From Sporosarcina ureilytica (GTDB lineage Bacteria; Bacillota; Bacilli; Bacillales_A; Planococcaceae): a stretch of 64,000 nucleotides of DNA. Positions within the stretch are counted from its first letter, which is position 1, and every line of letters begins with the position of its first letter. The stretch lies in assembly GCF_001753205.1 (NCBI RefSeq), contig NZ_CP017560.1, positions 310,001 to 374,000 on the forward strand, read 5' to 3'. The notes under the pieces are model-generated. The model saw only the letters and a list, made by a program, of their open reading frames with translations, was not told where the DNA came from and did no database searches. This document shows positions 26,992-36,264 of this stretch, one piece after another. Both the position numbers and the translations under genes were made by a program.

Positions 26992-27381
26992 TTACTTAGT
27001 TGCGTTTTGTTCTTTTAATAAATCACGGATTTCTGTCAGTAATGCTTCTTGTGCATCAATTGTTTCTTCTTCTTCTACTTCGACAACTTCTTCTTTGCGT
27101 TTAAATTTGGATAGTAAACGAATGAATAAAAAGATGACGAATGCAACGATTAAGAAATCGAGGACAGATTGTAAAAATACACCGTATGTAATATCCACGC
27201 CTCTTATTTTTTGATTGAGGCCGGTTAAGTCAATGCCGCCTGTTAGAGCGCCAACAATCGGCATAATAATATTTTCGACGAGAGAGGAAACAATTTTTCC
27301 AAACGCTGCGCCAATGACGACAGCGACCGCTAAGTCCAACACATTTCCTTTAAAGGCAAATTCTTTAAAGTCTTTCCACAT
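26992..27381 (-). CDS. mscL: Large-conductance mechanosensitive channel MscL
   Basis: Pore-forming membrane protein, 129 aa, that opens under osmotic downshock. N-terminal [20 protein letters not shown], first helix with the pore-lining [14 protein letters not shown], second helix [18 protein letters not shown] and a charged C-terminal coil are all typical. ATG at 27381 is chosen because the family begins at MWK; an ATG five codons upstream has no ribosome site. Confidence 0.95.
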   Translation of the reverse strand: MWKDFKEFAFKGNVLDLAVAVVIGAAFGKIVSSLVENIIMPIVGALTGGIDLTGLNQKIRGVDITYGVFLQSVLDFLIVAFVIFLFIRLLSKFKRKEEVVEVEEEETIDAQEALLTEIRDLLKEQNATK

Positions 27382-27494
27382 ATGATTCAGCCCCATATCT
27401 ATTGTTATGTATACGATGCTTCATCCCCGGAATTTATAGGAATGAAACCTTTATTATTCTAAAAAAGTTCTTTGCCTTTGTAAAGCCCCTGCTC

Positions 27495-27788
27495 TTAGAA
27501 TTTCCATTGGTATTTAGATAAATCAATTTTTCCGTGCAATGAAAATTCAATGCCCTCCATTTCAAGCATTTCTCGTTGTTCACTTGCAGTAAGCGAAATT
27601 TCTCCTTTTGAATTAATGACCCGATGCCACGGTAATTGATATTTTTCGCTCGCTGAATGAAGAATCCAGGAGACTTGCCTCGCAGCACGTGCACTTCCTG
27701 CTGCTTTCGCAATTTGGCCGTACGTTGCGACTCGACCGTATGGAATCGATTGAATTAGTGCAATGACGTTTTTTGTGAATGGTTTCAT
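27495..27788 (-). CDS. Alkyltransferase-like protein (ATL), MGMT fold without active cysteine
   Basis: 97-aa protein with the DNA-binding domain of O6-alkylguanine-DNA alkyltransferases. The active-site PCHR is replaced by PWHR (in LPWHRVINSKG), so it cannot accept the alkyl group; ATL proteins instead flag O6-alkylguanine for nucleotide excision repair. The arginine-finger region GRVATYGQIA and the RQVSWIL helix are present. AAGGAG lies 7 nt before the ATG. Stands alone. Confidence 0.9.
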   Translation of the reverse strand: MKPFTKNVIALIQSIPYGRVATYGQIAKAAGSARAARQVSWILHSASEKYQLPWHRVINSKGEISLTASEQREMLEMEGIEFSLHGKIDLSKYQWKF

Positions 27789-27877
27789 AGGTATGCTCCT
27801 TATCGATTAAATTCTTATATCGTTCGTATACTGAATCGTAAAGTGACAGACAACCAAACAGAAGGAGGGGGCCAGTT

Positions 27878-28267
27878 GTGTCCGACCAAAAAATTATCCC
27901 GTTATTAATGTTCAATGGGGAAGCAGAAGAAGCGATGAAGTTTTATACGTCCATTTTTGAGGATGCTGCAATTGAAAGCATTTTACATCAAGAAAATGGG
28001 GGAGTACGGCACGGGACATTCTCAATTAATGGACAAGTTTTCATGACAGTGGATAACAGTAAGGAGAAAATAGTGGATTGTACACCGGCAATGTCATTAT
28101 TTGTCACTTGTAAGAGAGAAAGCGAGGTCGATTACGTTTTTCAAAGGTTGTCGGAAGATGGAACGATTGTCATTGACTTAGCGGAAACTCCGTTTGCTGT
28201 AAAATTTGCTTGGATTATTGACAGGTTTGGCGTTTCCTGGCAATTGCAGCTTGAGAAGAATGGATAA
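27878..28267 (+). CDS. PhnB-like VOC protein (3-dmu-9_3-mt / YjdN family)
   Basis: 129-aa protein starting at GTG 27878 behind AAGGAGGG. The pattern PLLMFNGEAEEAMKFYTSIF and the C-terminal FGVSWQL are typical of the PhnB subgroup of the VOC fold, whose biochemical roles are mostly unknown. Divergent from the ATL gene. A modest hairpin follows. Confidence 0.87.
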   Translation: MSDQKIIPLLMFNGEAEEAMKFYTSIFEDAAIESILHQENGGVRHGTFSINGQVFMTVDNSKEKIVDCTPAMSLFVTCKRESEVDYVFQRLSEDGTIVIDLAETPFAVKFAWIIDRFGVSWQLQLEKNG

Positions 28268-28276
28268 ACAGTTCAT

Positions 28277-28316
28277 GAGACAGAACCTTCTCTACGAAGA
28301 TTCTGTCTCGTTGTTT
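28277..28316. terminator. Terminator-like hairpin between convergent genes
   Basis: GAGACAGAA / TTCTGTCTC with a 15-nt loop and a weak T tail (GTTGTTTT). It overlaps the last codons of the minus-strand PAP2 gene. Confidence 0.6.
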
Positions 28317-28954
28317 TCGCGTGGATGTTGGCAAGCGCTGTAAATGACGATGCTAATGGTCACACATATTGTGCTTGCTGCGATTCCACCAACAATATCA
28401 CTTGGATAATGAACACCTAGATAAATCCGGCTAGTGGCAATCATAAAGGCCATAAACGAAGCAAATGAAAGGAGAGTAACACGACCTCCTACCGTTTTAA
28501 TATGGCGCCATGCAATATAGGTAATCATTCCGTATAAACTAAAGGCCATCATCGTATGACCGCTCGGGAAACTAAACCCACCGGCATCCATAATTCGATA
28601 TATTTCAGGGCGTGCTCTTTTAAAATGACCTTTCAGCAATTCATTTAAAGCAATCGTTCCAACAATTGAAAAGGCGAATACAAATGCCTGCTGGTGATGT
28701 TTATAAACGAAAAATAAAAGAAAGCAGACCATTATTGTGATTGGAACGACGACTTTGGCTGAACCAATCCAAGTGAATGTTTTAAAAAGGACCGTTAGCC
28801 AAGGCGCCTCTAGTCCTTGGACAAATCGAATGATCGGTAAATCAAAGCTTTCAATTTTTCCGCTACTAACGAGGTTGGCCATGGTCATAAATAAACTCCC
28901 ACTCACAACAATAATTACGAGTACAATTAAAATGTTTTTTGATAGTCCTTTCAT
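28292..28954 (-). CDS. PAP2-family membrane phosphatase
   Basis: 220-aa integral membrane lipid phosphatase with about six helices. The three family motifs are intact: K108..R115-P116 (KGHFKRARP), PSGH at 130-133, and SR..H..D (S175, R176, H182, D186). Probable substrates are undecaprenyl pyrophosphate or phosphatidylglycerol phosphate; the sequence does not decide between them. Monocistronic. Confidence 0.9.
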   Translation of the reverse strand: MKGLSKNILIVLVIIVVSGSLFMTMANLVSSGKIESFDLPIIRFVQGLEAPWLTVLFKTFTWIGSAKVVVPITIMVCFLLFFVYKHHQQAFVFAFSIVGTIALNELLKGHFKRARPEIYRIMDAGGFSFPSGHTMMAFSLYGMITYIAWRHIKTVGGRVTLLSFASFMAFMIATSRIYLGVHYPSDIVGGIAASTICVTISIVIYSACQHPRENNETESS

Positions 28955-29092
28955 CGTTACCCTCCATTTTATTCGATTGTATACTATTTTTAAAATAAGT
29001 GTTAAAGATAACTGATGAGCGCTTCAACTCGTAATTAAAAGCATCTTTGCTATAATAAAAATAGAAATCAAAGATAAAGGGAGCTGACCACC

Positions 29093-29425
29093 ATGAAAGA
29101 ATTAGTAACTGTTGAAGAGTGGAAAGAAGTGTTAGAAAAATCTAAGGACAAGCCAATCCTACTATTAAAACATAGTACGACGTGCCCGATTAGTACGCAT
29201 GCCTATAACCGTTTTGAAGCGTATGAAACGGACATGCCGAAATATTGGTTAAAAGTTAGAGAAAGTCGCCCAGTTTCCAACGAGATTGAAAGTGATTTAG
29301 GCGTTACCCACCAATCCCCACAAGCATTTATTTTAAATAAAGGTGAACAAGTTTGGAACGCATCTCATACAGTCATTATGGAAAGTGAAATTAATCGAGG
29401 GCTAGAAGCAGCTAATTTAAAATAA
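29093..29425 (+). CDS. brxC: Monothiol bacilliredoxin BrxC (YtxJ)
   Basis: 110-aa thioredoxin-fold protein that removes bacillithiol from oxidised proteins. The active-site cysteine is Cys31 in TTCPIS, the single-Cys motif of YtxJ/BrxC. A TATAAT hexamer at 29051-29056 is a likely -10 element, without a convincing -35. AAAGGGAG precedes ATG 29093. Its presence suggests that the organism makes bacillithiol, as Bacillales do. Confidence 0.9.
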   Translation: MKELVTVEEWKEVLEKSKDKPILLLKHSTTCPISTHAYNRFEAYETDMPKYWLKVRESRPVSNEIESDLGVTHQSPQAFILNKGEQVWNASHTVIMESEINRGLEAANLK

Positions 29426-29427
29426 TT

Positions 29428-29461
29428 CAAAAGGCACTCCAACAAAATGGAGTGCCTTTTG
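29428..29461 (+). terminator. Rho-independent terminator of brxC
   Basis: Perfect stem CAAAAGGCACTCCA / TGGAGTGCCTTTTG with a 6-nt loop. Confidence 0.93.
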
Positions 29462-29647
29462 TTATTTCTGATAAACCTTATTTCCATCAATATAAGTTGC
29501 TTCCACGGTCGAACGAAGATTAAACGGGTCCCCGTTCCAAATAACAAAGTCCGCGTCTTTCCCGACTTCAATTGAGCTGACTCTGTCTTCCACGCCGATG
29601 TTAAAAAATCGCGCACGTTTGTTACAATATGGAGCAGAAAATGCCAT
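29462..29647 (-). pseudogene. 3' remnant of an amidohydrolase gene
   Basis: About 45 codons encode ARFFNIGVEDRV, SIEVGKDADFVIWNGDP and EATYIDGNKVY, the C-terminal end of imidazolonepropionase-like metal-dependent amidohydrolases. No N-terminal or metal-binding part exists upstream, and the preceding codons (TNV, in another frame) indicate a frameshift as well. The remnant is cut off by the anti-sigma gene region at 29659. Probably not functional. Confidence 0.75.
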
Positions 29648-29658
29648 CCTATAACCAA

Positions 29659-30600
29659 CTAATAATTATCTATCACTCCTCCCAGAGAAGCAGCTTTAAT
29701 GAAAGGTTTTTCGATAATATCCGCAATTTCGTCCGCTGTACCATAAATGACTATCCCAAGTATGTCAATATTATCTACCTTTATATCTTTGACAGTGTTA
29801 TAGGCGTTTCGGTGTTCCTGAGATAAGCTAGTTTTTAAAAGACTAAGAAAATCATTATATTCATATTCCAAACTAACAGTTGAGAAAATAGTTGAAGTTG
29901 TAGAAAAACCTAGGGCTTCTTTCTCGCTAATAAAAGTTGAAGTCCAGTCATGTTCTTCTGCCTCAGTTTTGAATGTCTTTATTTGTTTATCACTATAGGT
30001 ATTTATCCAAAACCAAGTCGTTTCAGGTAGTTCGAAAATGGGTAGTTCGTTCTGTTTATAGGGCTTATCAAATGAAAGAGCTACTTCGTATATTCTGTCT
30101 CCTTCCATCTGGTTAATCAGATGACCATCATTTTTGTATTTTTTATAAGTAATATTCGGATGAAAGAACATCAAATCTCGCCAACCATTTTCCTTATATG
30201 TAACTTGCCAGTCCTCTCCCGTTATCCCGATATTGCCACCAGCTCCTCTTGATATCGAAAATGAAGGATTCAAACCAAATTGGTATTGCTTTTTTTCAAT
30301 AACAATTGACTTTATCTTCATATCCTTAGAGACCTTATATTGGCTCTCTCCACCTAAAATCCCCTTCGTATCCACTGTTTCACTAATATAGCCATTCGGC
30401 GTACTAAGTCGGACGTAAGCATCCCATTGTTTAAATGCCTTCTGGCTGAAATAGGTATATGCCGCAAAATTGACTACGTTGAGAACAAAAAATACAATGA
30501 CAGACACGATGACAATGGTTATGATTGTCTTTCTTTTGCCCTTTTTAATCGCCTTTTTTATTTTATTCTCGTCAAAAATATCCTCTGTAATTTCATTCAT
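29659..30600 (-). CDS. Membrane anti-sigma factor (sigma factor regulator, Sigma_reg_N/C)
   Basis: 313-aa single-pass membrane protein: cytoplasmic basic N-terminus (residues 1-24), one helix (about 25-47) and a large extracellular domain. The architecture and the phrases ETTWFWINTY and ILGIVIYGTADEI resemble the sigma-factor-regulator family. It overlaps the upstream ECF sigma gene by 8 nt, so the two are translationally coupled. It is expected to hold that sigma factor inactive until an envelope signal arrives. Confidence 0.85.
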   Translation of the reverse strand: MNEITEDIFDENKIKKAIKKGKRKTIITIVIVSVIVFFVLNVVNFAAYTYFSQKAFKQWDAYVRLSTPNGYISETVDTKGILGGESQYKVSKDMKIKSIVIEKKQYQFGLNPSFSISRGAGGNIGITGEDWQVTYKENGWRDLMFFHPNITYKKYKNDGHLINQMEGDRIYEVALSFDKPYKQNELPIFELPETTWFWINTYSDKQIKTFKTEAEEHDWTSTFISEKEALGFSTTSTIFSTVSLEYEYNDFLSLLKTSLSQEHRNAYNTVKDIKVDNIDILGIVIYGTADEIADIIEKPFIKAASLGGVIDNY

Positions 30601-31099
30601 ATAAATTCCTCCATGTTTCTTGAAATTCTTTTCTTGCCCGAAATAAATAGGTTCTAACTGTTTCTATCTTCATTCCTAGTAACAGAGAAATCTCTTTATA
30701 ACTGAGCTCTAGTTCATATTTCAGTACTAGCAGCTGCTTATAAACTTCCTTAATGTGGCTTAAGGCAATAGTAATTTCATGCCTCATTTCATGATTTAAG
30801 ACCATGGACTCAGTGTCTGAGTCACTCGTAAAATTATCCCAGAAATGATAATCATCAATTATTAACGTTTGTTCTTTTCCCTTTTTCTTCAACACCTTTT
30901 TAAATTCATTCATAGCGATGGTAAAAATATATGAGAGCGCTTTGTTGGATGAGACACCACTACTATAGGTGATGTATTTCATATAACTTTCCTGAACAAT
31001 ATCTTCCGCATCTTCATGGCTACAACCATTCTTTTTCAAATAAAAATAAATCATTTTTGCCTGTTTATTATATATTTCCAACAAAAACTGTGAATTCAT
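30593..31099 (-). CDS. ECF-type RNA polymerase sigma factor
   Basis: 168-aa sigma70-family protein with region 2 (AEDIVQESYMKYI) and region 4 (YKEISLLLGMKIETVRTYLFRARK) and no region 1 or 3. GGAGGAG precedes the start. Its partner is the overlapping anti-sigma gene. ECF factors usually autoregulate, but I could not identify an ECF-type promoter upstream. Confidence 0.9.
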   Translation of the reverse strand: MNSQFLLEIYNKQAKMIYFYLKKNGCSHEDAEDIVQESYMKYITYSSGVSSNKALSYIFTIAMNEFKKVLKKKGKEQTLIIDDYHFWDNFTSDSDTESMVLNHEMRHEITIALSHIKEVYKQLLVLKYELELSYKEISLLLGMKIETVRTYLFRARKEFQETWRNLYE

Positions 31100-31274
31100 A
31101 GCTCCTCCTCTCTAAGACCCTTCATTAGTAAAGAGTAAATTTCCTTAAAAAAGTATACAACAAAATGAAAAGAAATTTTTTTGGATTAATTCAAACAATA
31201 GTAGTCGTGCTGGAAAAGCATGCGCCTGGAACGGAAATCAATTTTATTCTGATTACTCGTACATGATCACACCC

Positions 31275-31340
31275 ATGACACTTGTCATATAAAACTCATG
31301 ACAAACATGTCTTCAATGAAATGAACATTCCATTTATCAT
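31275..31340 (+). promoter_or_regulatory. des promoter with two DesR-like boxes
   Basis: Palindromes ATGACA-CT-TGTCAT (31275-31288) and ATGACA-AA-CATGTC (31298-31311) lie 23 nt apart, on the same helix face. They are followed by TTCAAT (31312-31317), a 17-nt spacer and TATCAT (31335-31340). The boxes centre near -66 and -43, the region where DesR binds in Bacillus subtilis. DesR is encoded at 33710. Confidence 0.65.
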
Positions 31341-31391
31341 AAAGATAAGAAGTAATTGAATATAAAAAATAGTTTTGACAGGGAGGATAAC

Positions 31392-32444
31392 ATGAGTAAA
31401 GAAAAGACGAGAAGGTTGCATAAAGACGTGGCACCTTTTGCAAAGTCAGACACAAAGAAAAGTGTGATCCAATTAGTAAACACGATTCCCCCATTTTTCC
31501 TACTATGGTATTTGGCTTATGAAAGCTTAAAAATTTCAGTTTGGTTAATGATTCCTTTTGCAATGTTGGCAGCGGGATTTGTTGTCCGGATGTTTATTAT
31601 TTTCCATGATTGTACACATGGATCATTTATGAGAAGCAAGAAAACCAACGATGTCATTGGAACGATAACAGGTGTCCTCACATTATTTGCCTATGAAAAA
31701 TGGAAACGTGAACATGCGATTCACCATGCATCCAGCTCAAATCTTGATAAGCGAGGCGTTGGTGATATTTGGGTGATGACAATTGACGAGTACCTAGAGG
31801 CGTCTAAATGGGAACGCTTTAGCTATCGACTTTACCGCAACCCTTTCGTCATGTTCGTGCTCGGACCACTTTACTTAGTCCTAATTTCCAGTCGTTTTAA
31901 CCGGAAAGATGCGAGACAGAAAGAAAAGAACAATACGTATTTAACGAATCTAATTCTTGTCGCCTTATATACGGGGATGATTTTACTCGTAGGCTGGCAA
32001 GCGTTTATCATAGTTCAAGGAACGACGATGTTTGTTGCAGGTGCACTCGGCATATGGTTGTTTTATATCCAGCATACATTTGAAGATTCCTATTTCGAAG
32101 AGGAGTCCGAGTGGGATTATGTGAAAGCGGCTGTTGAAGGAAGCTCTTATTACAAGTTGCCACGTGTGCTTCAATGGGTGACAGGAAATATCGGTTTCCA
32201 TCACGTCCACCACTTATCTCCAAGAGTGCCAAATTACAACTTGGAAGAAGCGCATAACTCAACGCCACCCCTCCATAGGGCAACAACAATTACACTTAAA
32301 TCAAGCCTAGAATCATTAAAGTACAAATTATATGCACCAGAAAAGAAAAACTTCGTAACCTTTGGTGAAATTAAACACCTCCTTCAAGAAGTAAGTGCTA
32401 AGGTAGATTTGGAACCGAAAAAGACTAGTTTTGAAGGCAAGTAA
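31392..32444 (+). CDS. des: Acyl-lipid fatty acid desaturase Des
   Basis: 350-aa membrane di-iron enzyme that desaturates phospholipid acyl chains after a cold shift. The three histidine boxes are HDCTH (72-76), HAIHH (108-112) and HHVHH (270-274). Four hydrophobic segments flank them. ATG 31392 follows GGGAGG; 12 upstream in-frame codons lack a ribosome site. It is followed by desK and desR, the arrangement of the Bacillus subtilis cold-response module. Confidence 0.93.
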   Translation: MSKEKTRRLHKDVAPFAKSDTKKSVIQLVNTIPPFFLLWYLAYESLKISVWLMIPFAMLAAGFVVRMFIIFHDCTHGSFMRSKKTNDVIGTITGVLTLFAYEKWKREHAIHHASSSNLDKRGVGDIWVMTIDEYLEASKWERFSYRLYRNPFVMFVLGPLYLVLISSRFNRKDARQKEKNNTYLTNLILVALYTGMILLVGWQAFIIVQGTTMFVAGALGIWLFYIQHTFEDSYFEEESEWDYVKAAVEGSSYYKLPRVLQWVTGNIGFHHVHHLSPRVPNYNLEEAHNSTPPLHRATTITLKSSLESLKYKLYAPEKKNFVTFGEIKHLLQEVSAKVDLEPKKTSFEGK

Positions 32445-32463
32445 TAAATCATACCGTAAGTTA

Positions 32464-32500
32464 ATGCAGAAGGGGATTTTTACATCTCTTCTGCTTTTTT
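32464..32500 (+). terminator. Rho-independent terminator behind des
   Basis: Stem GCAGAAG / CTTCTGC with additional inner pairs and a T6 tail. It separates des from desKR, allowing unequal expression. Confidence 0.88.
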
Positions 32501-32577
32501 CTATTTCTACCATAACGCATATAACTTTGTTTGAAAATTTGGTACAATGAGTACAATTAAGGGCGGTGACACTAGAG

Positions 32578-33708
32578 ATGCAGCATTGGTTTAGTTTATT
32601 TCCAAAAAATCCATGGCTAAGTATTTACGCATGGGCCGTTTTTTGTTTATTACCTTTCTTTTTCATCTTTCGTTCATCTTCACCAATCGAAATAGCGATT
32701 GGGATTACATTATTGTTGTTGTTTTTCTTGTCTTATCGATTTTCATACAGCTCTAAAACAGGCCTTGTGTATATGTGGGTCAGTTTCGAAATGGTCATTA
32801 ATATTGCGATGACGCTGTTATTCGGTTATGTCTATTTATCTATTTTTATCGCGTTCTTTATCGGAAACATTCGTCATCCCGTTGGCTTTTTCATTATTTA
32901 TGGATTACATATTGCACTGACAATCGGTGCCATTGTGACAGGATTCTTCATTGAGATTGAATTGTTTTTACCACAATTTCACTTCATTTTAATATCGGTC
33001 ATTGGCACAGTGCTGCTGCCATTTAATTTATACAATCGTAACAAGCGCGAAAAGTTGGAAGGGCAGCTGGAGCATGCCCGAGAACGAATTGCAGAGCTTA
33101 TTATCTTGGAAGAACGTGAACGGATTGCGCGTGATTTACACGATATTCTAGGGCAAAAGTTATCGCTTATTGGTCTGAAGAGTGATCTTGCCGCTCGATT
33201 AGTTTCTAAAAATACAGAAGCTGCCGAAAAAGAATTAATGGATATTCGACAAACGGCTAGTGCAGCGCTCAAAGAAGTTCGTGATTTAGTAGATGACATA
33301 CGGATGATAAAATTAGCAGAGGAGCTCATTCGTGTACGACAAGTGTTGAAAGCGGCGGAGATGACTTTCACAGTAAAAGGGGATCCGCAATTCACAAACA
33401 TTCCGCCATTGGTTGAAAATGTGCTAAGTATGTGTTTAAAAGAAGCGGTGACCAATGTGGTCAAGCATAGTTATGCGTCAGCTTGTCATATTAGATTTGA
33501 ACAATTGCCTGAGGAATTCAGCATTCGTATACAAGATGATGGCATTGGCATTCCTGCGAAAGGTTGGAATCTCCCTGGTAACGGGTTAAAAGGAATTCGT
33601 GAGCGACTTGAGTTTGTCAATGGTCAACTAGAGATTCATAGCGAAAAGGGAACGGAATTACTGATCCGCGTCCCAGTAATACTTAAACAAAGTAAGGGAG
33701 GGGATTAA
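32578..33708 (+). CDS. desK: Membrane-fluidity sensor histidine kinase DesK
   Basis: 376-aa kinase with about five N-terminal transmembrane helices (residues 15-150), a coiled-coil linker and a HisKA_3/HATPase catalytic core. The phosphorylated histidine is His188 in ARDLHDILGQ, the same number as in Bacillus subtilis DesK. The ATP lid shows DDGIGIP and GNGLKGIRER. ATG 32578 is chosen, 8 nt after GGTGA. It is coupled to desR with a 1-nt gap. Confidence 0.93.
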   Translation: MQHWFSLFPKNPWLSIYAWAVFCLLPFFFIFRSSSPIEIAIGITLLLLFFLSYRFSYSSKTGLVYMWVSFEMVINIAMTLLFGYVYLSIFIAFFIGNIRHPVGFFIIYGLHIALTIGAIVTGFFIEIELFLPQFHFILISVIGTVLLPFNLYNRNKREKLEGQLEHARERIAELIILEERERIARDLHDILGQKLSLIGLKSDLAARLVSKNTEAAEKELMDIRQTASAALKEVRDLVDDIRMIKLAEELIRVRQVLKAAEMTFTVKGDPQFTNIPPLVENVLSMCLKEAVTNVVKHSYASACHIRFEQLPEEFSIRIQDDGIGIPAKGWNLPGNGLKGIRERLEFVNGQLEIHSEKGTELLIRVPVILKQSKGGD

Positions 33709-33709
33709 G

Positions 33710-34315
33710 GTGATTCGCATTGTCATCGCAGAAGACCAAGGGATGATGTTAGGCGCCTTAGGGTCATTGATTGGAATGGAAGAAGATATGGAAGTTGTTG
33801 GGATGGCTAAAAATGGGGAAGAGGCCGTCACACTCGTCAAGGAGCAAAATCCTGATGTTTGTATTATGGATATCGAAATGCCAGTGAAGACGGGATTAGA
33901 TGCGGCAGAGGCATTGAATGGTTTCCCGTGTAAAATCATCATGTTAACGACTTTTGCACGTTCGGGGTATTTTGAACGTGCACGAAAAGCAGGCGTTCGC
34001 GGCTATTTATTGAAGGATAGTCCAATCGAAGAGTTGGTCACATCCATTAGACTAATTATGGATGGGAGACGCATTTACGCACCAGAACTTGTCGATATTG
34101 CTTTTGAGGACCATGGGGAAAATCCATTAACGAATCGGGAGAATGAAGTGTTAAGACTTGTGGCTAAAGGAAGAACAACAAAAGAAATTGCGAATGAACT
34201 ATTTTTAACGGCGGGAACGGTACGAAATTATATTTCTACGATTTTTGAGAAGTTAGAAGTGAGCAATCGAATTGAAGCCATCTCTCGGTATAAGGAAAAG
34301 GGTTGGTTTAAGTAA
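33710..34315 (+). CDS. desR: Response regulator DesR (NarL/LuxR family)
   Basis: 201-aa activator of des. Receiver domain with Asp54 (CIMDIEMP) as phosphorylation site, and a LuxR-type HTH at the C-terminus (LTNRENEVLRLVAKGRTTKE). The start is GTG 33710 behind AAGGGAGGGG. Partner kinase is DesK; predicted targets are the boxes at 31275-31311. The kynurenine operon begins 42 nt downstream with no evident terminator, so some read-through is possible. Confidence 0.93.
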   Translation: MIRIVIAEDQGMMLGALGSLIGMEEDMEVVGMAKNGEEAVTLVKEQNPDVCIMDIEMPVKTGLDAAEALNGFPCKIIMLTTFARSGYFERARKAGVRGYLLKDSPIEELVTSIRLIMDGRRIYAPELVDIAFEDHGENPLTNRENEVLRLVAKGRTTKEIANELFLTAGTVRNYISTIFEKLEVSNRIEAISRYKEKGWFK

Positions 34316-34357
34316 TTTATTCAACATGATATCCATAGAACATAGGGGGAATGGGAA

Positions 34358-35629
34358 ATGGAGAAAACAACGGTCGAGTATGCGCAACATTTGGATGAAA
34401 AAGATGTGTTGGCGCATTTCAGGGAAGAGTTCTATCTTCTGGAAGACAAAATCTATATGGATGGGAATTCGCTCGGTTTATTGTCAAAACGAGCTGAAAA
34501 GGTCTTGTTAGAATTGTTGCATTCGTGGAAAAGTCTAGGGATTGACGGGTGGACAGATGGAGCGCATCCATGGTTTTATTTGTCTGAATTTGTCGGGAAG
34601 AAAATGGCGCCACTTGTCGGGGGACAATCGAATGAAGTGATCGCGACCGGCTCAACAACGACGAACCTACATCAGCTAGTGGCAACATTTTATAAACCGT
34701 CTGGAAAACGAACGAAAATTCTTGCTGATGAACTGAATTTCCCATCAGATATTTATGCACTTCAAAGTCAGTTGAAATTGAAAGGGTACAATCCAGAAGA
34801 ACATCTTGTTCGTGTGAAAAGTCGGGATGGTCGATTTTTAAAAGAAGCGGATATTGTAGACGCCATGACCGAAGAAGTAGCGCTGATTGTTTTGCCGGCA
34901 GTGCTTTATCGAAGCGGGCAAGTGTTGGACCTGTCTTATTTAACACAGGAAGCTAAGAAACGAGGCATTCCAATTGGTTTTGACTTATGTCATTCAATTG
35001 GCACGATTGAGCATCGTTTACATAAACAAGAAGTAGATTTTGCTTTTTGGTGTACGTATAAATATTTAAACGGAGGCCCCGGTTCCGTAGGCGGTTTATT
35101 TGTCCATGAAAAACATTTTGGAACGATGCCAGGACTTACTGGTTGGTTTGGTTCTGATAAAGCTGTCCAATTTGATATGTCACATACGATGACACCTGCA
35201 CAAGATGCAAGTGCTTTTCAAATTGGCACGCCGCATGTCTTAAGTTTAGCGCCTGTTGTTGGCGCATTAGCGCTTTTTGAAGAAGCAACCATACAGCGGA
35301 TTAGAAAGAAGTCTTTACGTTTAACGGAGTATTTTTTAATGCTCATCGACGTGGAGTTGAAAGGGTATGGGTTTACAATCGGCAATCCAATGGATGAGAC
35401 CCGTGGCGGTCATATTTTATTGGAACATCAAGAGGCTGCACGAATTTGTAAGGCTTTAAAAGCGGAAGGTGTCATCCCGGATTTCCGTGCACCGAATGGG
35501 GTAAGACTTGCGCCTGTTGCCTTGTACAATACATTTGAAGATATATGGCAAACGGTGCAAATTTTAAAACGGATACTAGATGAAAAGCGATATGAACGAT
35601 TCGAAAATAAAAGGGGCGTTGTCGCATGA
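34358..35629 (+). CDS. kynU: Kynureninase KynU
   Basis: PLP enzyme of 423 aa that cleaves kynurenine to anthranilate and alanine. The PLP lysine is expected at Lys235 in [21 protein letters not shown] holds the cofactor-binding Asp. First gene of kynU-kynB-kynA: its stop overlaps kynB by 4 nt (ATGA). Confidence 0.95.
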   Translation: MEKTTVEYAQHLDEKDVLAHFREEFYLLEDKIYMDGNSLGLLSKRAEKVLLELLHSWKSLGIDGWTDGAHPWFYLSEFVGKKMAPLVGGQSNEVIATGSTTTNLHQLVATFYKPSGKRTKILADELNFPSDIYALQSQLKLKGYNPEEHLVRVKSRDGRFLKEADIVDAMTEEVALIVLPAVLYRSGQVLDLSYLTQEAKKRGIPIGFDLCHSIGTIEHRLHKQEVDFAFWCTYKYLNGGPGSVGGLFVHEKHFGTMPGLTGWFGSDKAVQFDMSHTMTPAQDASAFQIGTPHVLSLAPVVGALALFEEATIQRIRKKSLRLTEYFLMLIDVELKGYGFTIGNPMDETRGGHILLEHQEAARICKALKAEGVIPDFRAPNGVRLAPVALYNTFEDIWQTVQILKRILDEKRYERFENKRGVVA

Positions 35630-36264
35630 CCAGTGAATGGATAGATATTTCACAACCGCTTCAAAATGGGATTGCCGAGTGGCCTGGAGACACACCTTTT
35701 TCTTATGAAGTTGCTTTTAAAAAGGCAGATACAGGATCCGTTAATATTGGAAAATTAACGACGAGCACTCATATGGGTACACATATCGATGCCCCTTTTC
35801 ATTTTGCAGATGACGGTGAAAAAGTGCATGAACTGCCGATTGAACTGTATATTGGTCGAGCGCGTGTCATAGACTTGTCGGGGGCTACGAGTATTGGTCG
35901 ACAAGAGTTGGAGGCACTTGACTTTGGCGGTGCTGAACGGATTTTATTGAAAACAGGCTGTCGTAAGGACTTCACTATTTTTCCTGAACCTTTTATTTAT
36001 TTGCGTGCAGACATTGCGCCGTTACTAAAAGAACGTGGGGTTCGATTAGTTGGTATCGATACACCATCTGTTGACCCAGAACAAAGTAAGACGCTAGATG
36101 CACATCATGCATTATATGAACAGCACATTATGATTTTAGAAAATATTGTTCTGGATGACGTAGTGCCGGGAGATTATGAGTTGATTGCTTTGCCGTTACC
36201 ACTTCATGGGGCTGATGGAAGTCCGGTTCGTGCTGTCATTCGGGCAATGAAAGAGGTGGACTGA
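35626..36264 (+). CDS. kynB: Kynurenine formamidase KynB
   Basis: Metal-dependent cyclase-type formamidase of 212 aa that hydrolyses N-formylkynurenine. The metal motif [14 protein letters not shown] (about residues 45-58) is intact, as is the second conserved block [13 protein letters not shown]. It overlaps kynU by 4 nt and kynA begins directly after its stop. Confidence 0.94.
   Translation: MTSEWIDISQPLQNGIAEWPGDTPFSYEVAFKKADTGSVNIGKLTTSTHMGTHIDAPFHFADDGEKVHELPIELYIGRARVIDLSGATSIGRQELEALDFGGAERILLKTGCRKDFTIFPEPFIYLRADIAPLLKERGVRLVGIDTPSVDPEQSKTLDAHHALYEQHIMILENIVLDDVVPGDYELIALPLPLHGADGSPVRAVIRAMKEVD

Noticed and set aside
29365-29658. 97-codon minus-strand frame across the brxC terminator
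   Set aside because: It is the out-of-frame reading of the amidohydrolase remnant plus the terminator and has no start signals.
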